From Bin80 sp964503085 (GTDB taxonomy: Bacteria; Bacteroidota; Rhodothermia; Rhodothermales; Bin80), in assembly GCA_964503085.1 (NCBI GenBank), contig CAZCYQ010000013.1, positions 1 through 64,000 of the forward strand: a stretch of DNA of 64,000 bases. Reading direction: 5' to 3'. Each line of letters begins with the position of its first letter. Position 1 is the stretch's first letter. The translations under genes and the position numbers were made by a program. Of this stretch, positions 53,689 to 61,926 are shown piece by piece. Below the pieces are notes generated by a model that ran no database searches, was not told the origin of the DNA, and saw nothing but the letters and a program-made list of their open reading frames with translations.

Positions 53689-54297
53689 ATGACAAACATT
53701 TGCTCACCTCTAAAACTGGTTCTAGCTACCCGAAATACTCACAAGGCGGCCGAGCTCAAACTTCTTCTGGCTTCCGCATCCGCTGATGTTATGGATCTGT
53801 CTGCCTTTCCAGACGCCCCCTCAGTGGACGAGTCTGCTTCCTCGCTCGAAGAAAACGCAGCCATGAAAGCATTCAGTGCACACGACCACACGGGGCTTTG
53901 GGCACTCGGGGACGATACCGGACTATGTATTGATGCCCTCGATGGGCTACCTGGCGTACGCTCCGCTCGCTTTGCCGGCGCAAACACGGATGACAAAACA
54001 AATCGAGCCTTGGTGCTTCGGATGCTCGCATTCAAAAAAAACCGCAGTGCCCAGTTTATCACTGTATTGGCATTAGCATACTCTGACGACCTCAAGTTCT
54101 TTCGGGGATGCCTACATGGACATATTGCAACATCTGAGATGTCTACGCAAGGCTTCGGCTACGAATCGATCTTCGTCCCGGAGGGGTACAACATCAGCCT
54201 TGCGCAGCTTTCCCGTGAAGAGAAAAATAGGATTAGCCACCGAGGGCTCAGCGCGGCAAAGCTCTTAGACTTTCTTAAAAAAATGCAGGCTCCATGA
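53689..54297 (+). CDS. rdgB: XTP/dITP diphosphatase (RdgB/HAM1)
   Basis: A 202-residue pyrophosphatase that clears deaminated purine nucleotides. Family motifs are KLVLATRNTHKAAELKLLL at the start, SLEENAAMKAFSA, the substrate loop ALGDDTGLCIDALDGLPGV followed by RSARFAG, and the C-terminal GFGYESIFVPEG and SHRGLSAAKLLDFL. The usual Asp in GDDTGL is present. Its stop overlaps the dtd start (ATGA), a coupled two-gene operon. Confidence 0.93.
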   Translation: MTNICSPLKLVLATRNTHKAAELKLLLASASADVMDLSAFPDAPSVDESASSLEENAAMKAFSAHDHTGLWALGDDTGLCIDALDGLPGVRSARFAGANTDDKTNRALVLRMLAFKKNRSAQFITVLALAYSDDLKFFRGCLHGHIATSEMSTQGFGYESIFVPEGYNISLAQLSREEKNRISHRGLSAAKLLDFLKKMQAP

Positions 54298-54764
54298 TCG
54301 TCCTCGTACAACGGGTCCTGGAAGCTTCCGTTACCGTTGATAACAACACGATTGGTGCTATTGATCGGGGGTTATTGGTATTTCTGGGAATTCACTCAAA
54401 CGACACCACAGCAGAAGCGGATTGGTTGGCACGCAAATGTGCTCGTCTTCGCGTTTTTGCGGATAGAGCGGGACAAATGAACCTATCCGTAAAAGATATC
54501 AGCGGTGAAATCCTGCTTATATCCCAATTCACACTTTACGGCAACACGAAAAAAGGACATCGCCCCTCTTTTGTCGAAGCAGCCCGCCCCGAAATTGCAG
54601 AGCCCCTGTATGAATACTTCAAGGATCGACTCTCGGATGAGTTGGGACATACTGTAGCCTCTGGTAGCTTCGGTGCATCCATGCAGGTTTCCCTGGTGAA
54701 CGATGGGCCCGTCACCCTTTGGATTGAGCGTGAACCAAGGATATCGATAAAGATTGGAGGATGA
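54294..54764 (+). CDS. dtd: D-aminoacyl-tRNA deacylase
   Basis: A 156-residue protein with the Dtd signature: MIVLVQRVLEASVTVDNNTI, GLLVFLGIHSNDT, LARKCARLRVFADRAGQMNL and the catalytic ILLISQFTLYGNTKKGHRPS. The cross-subunit Gly-cisPro pair is near the C-terminus (VSLVNDGPVTLWIE). It removes D-amino acids, and Gly from tRNA-Ala, recycling mischarged tRNA. It overlaps rdgB by 4 bases. Confidence 0.95.
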   Translation: MIVLVQRVLEASVTVDNNTIGAIDRGLLVFLGIHSNDTTAEADWLARKCARLRVFADRAGQMNLSVKDISGEILLISQFTLYGNTKKGHRPSFVEAARPEIAEPLYEYFKDRLSDELGHTVASGSFGASMQVSLVNDGPVTLWIEREPRISIKIGG

Positions 54765-54858
54765 GTTGAGATTGTACAGATAAAACGTAACTCCCAAGCG
54801 CATATCTTGAGTGATCGGGTTAGAATTCCGCTTTGCTATAACCAGATTCAACTATACC

Positions 54859-56844
54859 ATGTCTGAAACAATCACAGGCTTGATTCAGAAGTGTCTATTC
54901 TGCTGTATGGCGAGTAGTTTTCTATTAGTGTCACTCGTGATGGCACAAGGTACGGCTACTTATGACCTCACCTTCACGGCAACTTGGTCTGCCAGCACAC
55001 ATCCTACAGATTTCCCATCTACATCAAACCCTCATTTTTCCGGGATGATTGGAGGTACCCACAACAGTGCAGTGTCATTTTGGGATGTGGGGGCGACCGC
55101 AAGTGACGGCATCAAGCTTATGGCCGAGCTCGGAGGCAAGGGAACACTTCGAAACGAAATCAACCAAGCAATCAGCGCATCAAACGCAGATGCTATCTTG
55201 GATGGACCAGTAATGAGTTCATCACCCGGTTCTCGAACAATTACTTTCGACATTCGCCCACCTTGGAACCTTGTAACGGTTACATCAATGGTGGCTCCCA
55301 GCCCCGATTGGTTTGTCGGTGTGTCAGGGTTGGATTTACTGGATTCAAACGGAGATTGGATTGATTCGCTTGAGGTTGATTTATTTGTCTATGATGCAGG
55401 AACTGACAGCGGCCCCACCTATACCTCGCCAAATCAGCCGACTGATCCAAGGGAGGCTATCAGCCGTATAGCAGACGCTCCATTTCTGGTTGATGGATCC
55501 GTTAAGCCGGTAGGAACCTTTCGCTTTGAATTGAAAAATGTTGTCGGAGCTACACCGAAAGTAAGTCTGTCGGTAGATCCGAACCTGGTTGATGAGGGAG
55601 AGTCGGTCGCGGTAACCGTGCAACTGTCTGATGCGCTGAGTGCCGATGTAGCGATCCCATTAACGCTCACACCCGGCACCGCTGAATCCACTGATTATGA
55701 CAGTACTACTCCTTTAAGCCTGGACATTATCGGTGGCGATACAGAGGCGAAATACGTAATTCAAACTCATAAAGATGACGATGTAGAGGATGAGACCTTC
55801 ACGGTGGCATTGGATACGACTAACCTACCCTCTGAAGTGAGGGCAGGCAGCCTCACCTCGGAGGAAGTGACCATCAGAGACCTTGATATGCCTGGAGTGA
55901 GTCTGTCGATCGATCAGAACCCGGTTGAAGAGGGAGAGTCGGTCACCGTGACCTTACAACTGTCCCATACCCTGAGCACCGATGTAACATTCCCCTTAAT
56001 GCTCATAGCTGGAACTGCTGAGCCTGATGATTTCGACAGTACCACTCCTGTGAACTTGGACATCAGCAGTGGAAATATGGAGGCATTGCATGTAATTCAA
56101 ACCCACAAAGATGACGACGTTGAGGATGAGACCTTCACGGTGGAGGTGGATACGACTAATCTGGCCTCCGGGGTGGTTGCCGGTAATCCGATCTCGGAAG
56201 AGGTGACCATCACTGATCTTGATATGCCGGGAATATCAATCCCCACGTCGGTGGAGTTTACGGAGGGAGACACGACATCCCTCAGCGTTGCACTTACGGC
56301 GCAACCTTCAGCCGATGTTACGATGACCATCACTGGGCATGAAAACACAGATCTAACTCTGGATAGGAACGTGCTGACGTTTTCAGCAAGTAACTGGAAC
56401 CAGGGACAGATAGTGACCTTGACCGCGGCAGAAGACACTGATCTGGTGAATGATGAAGTGACACTGACGCTCTCAACGACGGGGGGCGGCTATGTGGCAT
56501 CTCAAACTGTGACAGTAACGATCACTGACAACATGGGAGTAGGCACCGAGCAAGCAGAAGAGGCCATATCTCTTGCTCTTTGGGGGAATTATCCAAACCC
56601 ATTGTCAAACACAACAAAAGTAGCATTTGATCTGCCTGCACCAGCGCAAGTTTCTGTCACCGTCACGGATTTATTGGGACGCACCGTCAAAATGCTGCCC
56701 TATAAATCGTTTGGCGTGGGCACAGGGCATACTGTTCAGATCAACGCTGGCAACTTACCCTCAGGAGTATATTATTACACGCTGAAGATCGTCATGGAGG
56801 ATAAAGTTGTTAAACGATCAAAAGCAATGTCCGTCGTGCGGTAG
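54859..56844 (+). CDS. Spondin-domain and Calx-beta protein with T9SS sorting domain
   Basis: A 661-residue secreted protein. ATG at 54859 leads to a signal peptide ending near LVMAQ (residue 30). Residues about 34-230 form a spondin_N domain (YDLTFTATWSASTHPTDFPS, HFSGMIGGTHNSAVSFWD). Three Calx-beta domains follow: about 233-340 and 344-450 are near-duplicates (VSLSVDPNLVDEGESVAVTV, VSLSIDQNPVEEGESVTVTL), and a third begins at about 457. The C-terminus (575-661) is a T9SS type A sorting domain (WGNYPNPLSNTTKVAFDLP). Likely a surface adhesin-like protein; Calx-beta domains bind calcium. It sits alone after rdgB-dtd. Confidence 0.82.
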   Translation: MSETITGLIQKCLFCCMASSFLLVSLVMAQGTATYDLTFTATWSASTHPTDFPSTSNPHFSGMIGGTHNSAVSFWDVGATASDGIKLMAELGGKGTLRNEINQAISASNADAILDGPVMSSSPGSRTITFDIRPPWNLVTVTSMVAPSPDWFVGVSGLDLLDSNGDWIDSLEVDLFVYDAGTDSGPTYTSPNQPTDPREAISRIADAPFLVDGSVKPVGTFRFELKNVVGATPKVSLSVDPNLVDEGESVAVTVQLSDALSADVAIPLTLTPGTAESTDYDSTTPLSLDIIGGDTEAKYVIQTHKDDDVEDETFTVALDTTNLPSEVRAGSLTSEEVTIRDLDMPGVSLSIDQNPVEEGESVTVTLQLSHTLSTDVTFPLMLIAGTAEPDDFDSTTPVNLDISSGNMEALHVIQTHKDDDVEDETFTVEVDTTNLASGVVAGNPISEEVTITDLDMPGISIPTSVEFTEGDTTSLSVALTAQPSADVTMTITGHENTDLTLDRNVLTFSASNWNQGQIVTLTAAEDTDLVNDEVTLTLSTTGGGYVASQTVTVTITDNMGVGTEQAEEAISLALWGNYPNPLSNTTKVAFDLPAPAQVSVTVTDLLGRTVKMLPYKSFGVGTGHTVQINAGNLPSGVYYYTLKIVMEDKVVKRSKAMSVVR

Positions 56845-57046
56845 GCGCTCGAGATGAAGTGTACTGAGGATTCAGGCCTGGTGGAGGATATTATCCATAT
56901 GCTACCATGGTTTTGTGTCAATAGGACAAAAAACTAACACAGTGCCTGCCGTAGCCTGATTACGGATACGCATTTTCTATGGGAAACTCTGCACAGTATT
57001 GCCCATGGGCGCAGATATTCTTCACCCACGTAAGTCCAGCTTCTCA

Positions 57047-60000
57047 CTAATTTGAACTAATAGCCGGTATGTTTGCTTGCCGGATCATTGCATTAAGTGC
57101 GGGAACGTCTGTCTCCAATATGGATCGCAATTTTTCCAACTCTGCATCAATACGCATCACAATATTGTCACGTACCTCAACAGCTTGATCCGTGGGGCGA
57201 AAATCTCCTATAGAAGCATTGCCCGCAACAGCGGCCAACTTATTGTTCAACCGGATCGGGAAGTTCAGCGGATCCTGACGGCTTTGATTTTTCGTTTGAT
57301 AAAGCGTCTCTTCAATCTCTGAAATCTTTTTGGTTAAAGCTTTCGCGGAATCCGTGATGGCCGCGTGCTCCTCACCCAAATTGCCGGTTATTCTTTGAAT
57401 CTGAGTACGTAATTCACGAATATCCTTGATCGCCTCATGGGTCTCGGTGAGCTTATCTCTTACTCCAATCAGAAAATCAAATTGCTCCTGCAAATCGGCC
57501 ACACTTGAGCTTGAACGGGGATCTTTACGCAGTTCAAAGGTAACTTCCAGTGAGTCATCGCCCGCGATAAGCCGTGCCCGATAGGATCCGGGAGCCGCCC
57601 TGGGACCTCGAACACTGCCCGACCACATGATGAGTCCAGAGAATGACTCAGCATCCTCATAACGGGTGTTCCAGTTGAAAACATTCATCCCTGCCTCTAC
57701 GTCAATATCCCCGTCTTCTGCGGTAAAGGTCTTGATTGCAGAACCATCAGATTCGAGAATCCTCAGTTTGGTGGTGCTGGAATCCGGTGCCTCTCTGAAC
57801 CAGTAACGCAGGCTAACACTTCCTCCAGTTCTCCAGGTCGGAGCTGAATCGTACAGCCACATTGACTTGGAAGCCATTGTATCGGACAATTGATGCAACG
57901 GGGTTACATCATCCATAACCCAGAACGAGCGCCCCTGTGTAGCCACGATCAGGTCATTCTCTTTCCAGTCTAAGTCCGTGATGGGCACGATAGGCAAATT
58001 CTGCTGGAATTGGCTCCAGTTCTCTCCATCATCAAAGGAGATGTACAAGCCTGACTCGGTCCCGGCCCACAGGAGGCCCGGACGCACTGGATCCGGCTGA
58101 ATGGCACGGGTAAAATGCTGTCCGTCAATACCGTCAACAATCAACTCCCAACCTGCGCCATAATTGGTCGTCTTGTAAATGTATGGCGCGAAGTCGTCAA
58201 GCTTATAGCGTGTACCGGCAAAATAGGCCCCTCCCTCCATCGTGGGATGAGCTACCATGTCATTGATCTGCATCCACTCTGGCATTCCTTCCGGGGTTAT
58301 GTCCTCCCAAGTGGCTCCACCATCACGGGTAATATGAACAAGTCCATCATCAGACCCGGCCCAGAGAACCTGGGGATCATGGGGACTCTCAGCAACCGTA
58401 AAGATCGTGGCATAGTACTCAACCCCCGTATTGTCCTTCGTAATAGGTCCGCCACTTGGGCCAAGCTTTGTAGAATCCGCACGTGTCAGGTCCGGGCTGA
58501 CCATTTCCCATGATTGTCCTTCGTCGGTGGTGCGGAAGAGGTGGTTCCCTGCTGCATAAAGCACATTGTAATCGTGCATTGAAAACAGTATGGGGAAATT
58601 CCATTGGAATCGATATTTCATTCCCTCCGCACCATGTCCCATCGGATTGTCGGGGTACACGTTTACGGCCCGACGCTCACCGGTATCATGATCAACCCGC
58701 GTCAAATAGCCACCATATGATCCTCCGTACACGATCTGCGGGTTATCCGGCTTGGGAGCTAACCAGCCACTCTCACCTCCCGCCGTGGGCTCCCATTGCC
58801 GTTCATTGAGACCACTGGCGGTATGCAGTATGCGTACGGTCGAGTTGTCCTGCTGTGCACCCAAAATGCGATATGGAAAATGATTGTCCGTCGTAACACG
58901 ATAGAATTGAGCTGTGGGTTGATTGTAGTATGTACTCCAATTGTCCCCGGCGTCAAAGCTTACCTGTGCACCACCATCATCAGCAATTATGAGGTGATTG
59001 GAATCGTCTGGATCAATCCACAGGTCATGATGATCTCCGTGAGGTGTAGAGATACTTGAATAAGTGCTGCCTCCGTCCTTGGATCGCCAAAACTGGACAT
59101 TTAGAACGTAAACCACATCTTCGTTTGCGGTGTCCGCATATATACGTGTGTAGTACCAGGCACGCTGCCGCAGATTGCGATCATCATTAATCTTTCGCCA
59201 CGTTTGGCCTCCATTATCAGACCTGAACACACCACCCTCGGCGGCCTCAATGATAACCCATATCCTGTCCGGGTTAACCGGGGAAATAGCAATACCACTG
59301 ATGCCCAATGTTCCACTTGGCAAGCCGTTATCCTGCCCGGTAACTTCTGACCATGTGTCTCCTCCATCGTTTGACTTCCATATCCCACTACCCTCACCAC
59401 CACTTTCCAGGCTGTATGGTGTCCGGATAACACGCCATGCACTAGCGTACAGAACTCTCGGATTTGTCGGATCCATCGCAAGATCAACAAAGCCCACTTC
59501 GTCATTGATAAACAAAATCCTTTCCCAGGATTCTCCGCCATCCATTGACCTGTAAATGCCTCGTTCATCATTTGGACCGGACAGGTGACCCATCACGGCC
59601 GCGTATACGTGATCTGGATTGCGTGGATGGATACGGATCCGTGGAATCCGATGGCTGTCGGAGAGTCCCTTATGTTCCCAGGTACGGCCCGCATCAAGTG
59701 ACTTGTATATACCATAGCCATGTGATACATTCCCACGCACGGTCTTTTCTCCACCGCCGACATAAATGACATTGGGGTCCCAGGTACTGACTGCAACCGC
59801 ACCAATGCTTCCACCAAAGTACCCATCCGATATATTTTCCCAGGAGGAACCTCCAGTTGTAGATTTCCAGACCCCTCCACCGGTCGCACCGAAATATGCT
59901 TTCATGGGCTGCCCCGGAACTCCTGTAACCGTTGCCGAGCGACCGCCTCTATAAGGCCCCACACTGCGAAACTCTAGTGCGCTATAATAAGTGGTGTCAT

Positions 60001-60085
60001 AGGGCTGCGCAGATCCTTCAACAGGCCAGAAAAAGGCTAGCATTAAAAACCCTAAGGCAACCCGAGGTGTATAGTTGAATGACAT
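57047..60085 (-). CDS. Large BNR/sortilin-like beta-propeller protein
   Basis: A 1012-residue secreted protein with signal peptide (about 1-27, ending EGSAQ). It carries at least ten Asp-box (BNR) motifs of the form SxDxGxTW, for example KSLDAGRTWEHK, RSMDGGESWERI, KSNDGGDTWSEV, RTTDEGQSWEMV and ITRDGGATWEDI, giving the propeller pattern of VPS10/sortilin-like proteins and exo-acting glycosidases. Residues about 850-1012 are helical, with a coiled coil (LTETHEAIKDIRELRTQIQR). No T9SS domain is seen. Bacterial members of this family are of unknown function; a glycosidase is only one possibility. It is flanked by unrelated genes. Confidence 0.78.
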   Translation of the reverse strand: MSFNYTPRVALGFLMLAFFWPVEGSAQPYDTTYYSALEFRSVGPYRGGRSATVTGVPGQPMKAYFGATGGGVWKSTTGGSSWENISDGYFGGSIGAVAVSTWDPNVIYVGGGEKTVRGNVSHGYGIYKSLDAGRTWEHKGLSDSHRIPRIRIHPRNPDHVYAAVMGHLSGPNDERGIYRSMDGGESWERILFINDEVGFVDLAMDPTNPRVLYASAWRVIRTPYSLESGGEGSGIWKSNDGGDTWSEVTGQDNGLPSGTLGISGIAISPVNPDRIWVIIEAAEGGVFRSDNGGQTWRKINDDRNLRQRAWYYTRIYADTANEDVVYVLNVQFWRSKDGGSTYSSISTPHGDHHDLWIDPDDSNHLIIADDGGAQVSFDAGDNWSTYYNQPTAQFYRVTTDNHFPYRILGAQQDNSTVRILHTASGLNERQWEPTAGGESGWLAPKPDNPQIVYGGSYGGYLTRVDHDTGERRAVNVYPDNPMGHGAEGMKYRFQWNFPILFSMHDYNVLYAAGNHLFRTTDEGQSWEMVSPDLTRADSTKLGPSGGPITKDNTGVEYYATIFTVAESPHDPQVLWAGSDDGLVHITRDGGATWEDITPEGMPEWMQINDMVAHPTMEGGAYFAGTRYKLDDFAPYIYKTTNYGAGWELIVDGIDGQHFTRAIQPDPVRPGLLWAGTESGLYISFDDGENWSQFQQNLPIVPITDLDWKENDLIVATQGRSFWVMDDVTPLHQLSDTMASKSMWLYDSAPTWRTGGSVSLRYWFREAPDSSTTKLRILESDGSAIKTFTAEDGDIDVEAGMNVFNWNTRYEDAESFSGLIMWSGSVRGPRAAPGSYRARLIAGDDSLEVTFELRKDPRSSSSVADLQEQFDFLIGVRDKLTETHEAIKDIRELRTQIQRITGNLGEEHAAITDSAKALTKKISEIEETLYQTKNQSRQDPLNFPIRLNNKLAAVAGNASIGDFRPTDQAVEVRDNIVMRIDAELEKLRSILETDVPALNAMIRQANIPAISSN

Positions 60086-60639
60086 CTGATGAATAACCGC
60101 TATGGTGAAACAATACCCAAGATACGCGCGGGTAAATCTACGAGATTACAGGGAATTGAAAAGATATCGTTGGATGGCACTGTACTCAGTTGGGGTTTAG
60201 CATCCACTCTCAATCATCTAATGCGTCTGGTTCGACGCGTCACTTTGTTGGAATGGATGTTCACCGTGACACGATTGTAGTGTGTGTTCATGACTCTGAC
60301 ACTCGCCGTTCCCGTTAAGACTCGGAATTTGCAACGTTCCCGCGCAAATAGCTCAATGGCTCCATTGAGCATTTGCGTCCGAAGTACGGCATGCTTCGTT
60401 GTCTCTAAGAATCATTTTTCATGGAACTGTACGCTACGATGTGCTGACGGAGTTGGGAACAAATCGTGCCATCATCCCCCCGGATCCATTTCAAGGTGTA
60501 GTGGGGATCAAATTAAAACCGACTATAGTGATGCAAATATGGGTTGACGAAACCCAGTCGGACTGTGATTCACCACATAGAAGGAACTATCTCAATTCAT
60601 TGAGGTATGTCATTGAGTAAAATTTTACATTTAAGTATA
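60086..60639. other. Intergenic stretch with a long inverted repeat
   Basis: About 550 bases between the divergent propeller gene and the AAA ATPase gene. No gene recognised. It contains the strong inverted repeat described at 60343-60377, and AT-rich sequence near 60605-60640 ahead of the ATPase gene. Confidence 0.45.
60343..60377. repeat. Long near-perfect inverted repeat
   Basis: CGCAAAT, one bulged A, and GCTCAATGG pair with CCATTGAGC and ATTTGCG around a two-base centre: 16 pairs broken only by one bulge. No T-run follows on either strand, so a terminator is unlikely. It could be an operator or the remnant of a small mobile element. It lies about 265 bases before the ATPase/STAND operon. 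Confidence 0.65.
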
Positions 60640-61926
60640 ATGTCAATACAGCCCTATCATCGTCCGCAGGTTGAACACTTGCTTGAACTGATCTTAGATA
60701 ATCCAAGCAAACGCATTATCGCTATGACCGGCCCTCGACAAACTGGTAAAACGACGGTCGCTATTCAGGCACATCAAAAGTTGACCAGATTGGGATTTCC
60801 GTGTTGGTACATTCCTATGGATGACCCTAACTCTGTTATACCTCGTCCGCCTAGTGTTAGGGGTGCTCCTACTCCCCCAATGATTGGGGCTCGGCCCGAC
60901 GGCGAGACACTTATCAATTTATGGGAGCATGCTCGTCTTGCATCCCTCCAGTCAAAACGAGGACTAGTGCTTTTCCTGGATGAAATTCAGTTGATTTCAC
61001 GCTGGTCAAACCTCGTGAAAGGGCTCTGGGACAGAGATCGACGGGAGGATTACCTCCTCCAAGTCGTGATTTTGGGCTCAGCTTCCTGGCGAATGTTAAC
61101 CGGAGTTCACGAAAGTTTGGTTGGTCGGTTTGAATCCGTACCAATCACCCACTGGACCTTTTGGGAAATGACGCAGGTATTCGGATTAACAATTGAGGAA
61201 TATATGTTTTTTGGTGGCTATCCCGGTGCCTTGTTTGGCGGGCCTAAATCTGCCAGACTGACTAGATGGCGAAGATACATCCAGACCTCAATCTTAAGGC
61301 CTGTCATAGACCGGGATATCGTCGGACTCGAACGTGTCCATAAACCTGCCCTAATGCGCCAATTAATTGATCTGGCACCGTACTATTCTGGGCAGCTTAT
61401 ATCTTACAACAAGCTTCTTGGCCAACTCCAGGACGCAGGTAATACAACGACTATTGCACGTTACCTAGATTTATTGTCCGATGCAGGGCTAGTGACGGCT
61501 CTATCCAGGTATACACCAGCTCCTCATTTTGGTAGGGCATCTTCTCCCAAACTTAACGTATTGAATACAGCGCTCATGACGGCTCCTCCTGGCTACTCGC
61601 TGCAGGAGACACAGGCCGACCGGTCCTTCTGGGGCCGCATCGTAGAGAGTGCCGTAGGCGCGCATCTATATAACACGAGGGATGTCTCAACACGAATTCA
61701 TTTTTGGCGTGATCCTCCACATGAGGTTGATTATGTGATTGCACGTGGCCCCCATCTGCTAGGCATAGAAGTAAAGAGTGGAGGCTTACGGTCACGTCAA
61801 GGCATGAAGGAATTCGAAGCACGTTTCCCAACGGCCAAGACCATGGTGGTCGGGCCAAGCAGTATTCCATTAAAGGATTTCTTTCTGCTCAGCACGGAAG
61901 AATGGATTGAGGAACTATGCGTATGA
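60640..61926 (+). CDS. AAA ATPase with DUF4143-type C-terminal domain
   Basis: A 428-residue protein of the AAA_14/DUF4143 group. ATG at 60640 (MSIQPYHRPQ) is preferred over 60607. Walker A is MTGPRQTGKTT (about 31-41), Walker B GLVLFLDEIQLI (about 108-119). The C-terminal domain has an arrangement like a PD-(D/E)XK fold: ESAVGAHLYN, then HEVDYVIARGPHLLGIEVKS (about 361-380). A nuclease-like core is therefore possible, though in this family it is often thought inactive. It overlaps the downstream STAND NTPase gene by 4 bases (ATGA), so the two are coexpressed. Role unknown; defence or toxin-antitoxin is a guess from context. Confidence 0.8.
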   Translation: MSIQPYHRPQVEHLLELILDNPSKRIIAMTGPRQTGKTTVAIQAHQKLTRLGFPCWYIPMDDPNSVIPRPPSVRGAPTPPMIGARPDGETLINLWEHARLASLQSKRGLVLFLDEIQLISRWSNLVKGLWDRDRREDYLLQVVILGSASWRMLTGVHESLVGRFESVPITHWTFWEMTQVFGLTIEEYMFFGGYPGALFGGPKSARLTRWRRYIQTSILRPVIDRDIVGLERVHKPALMRQLIDLAPYYSGQLISYNKLLGQLQDAGNTTTIARYLDLLSDAGLVTALSRYTPAPHFGRASSPKLNVLNTALMTAPPGYSLQETQADRSFWGRIVESAVGAHLYNTRDVSTRIHFWRDPPHEVDYVIARGPHLLGIEVKSGGLRSRQGMKEFEARFPTAKTMVVGPSSIPLKDFFLLSTEEWIEELCV

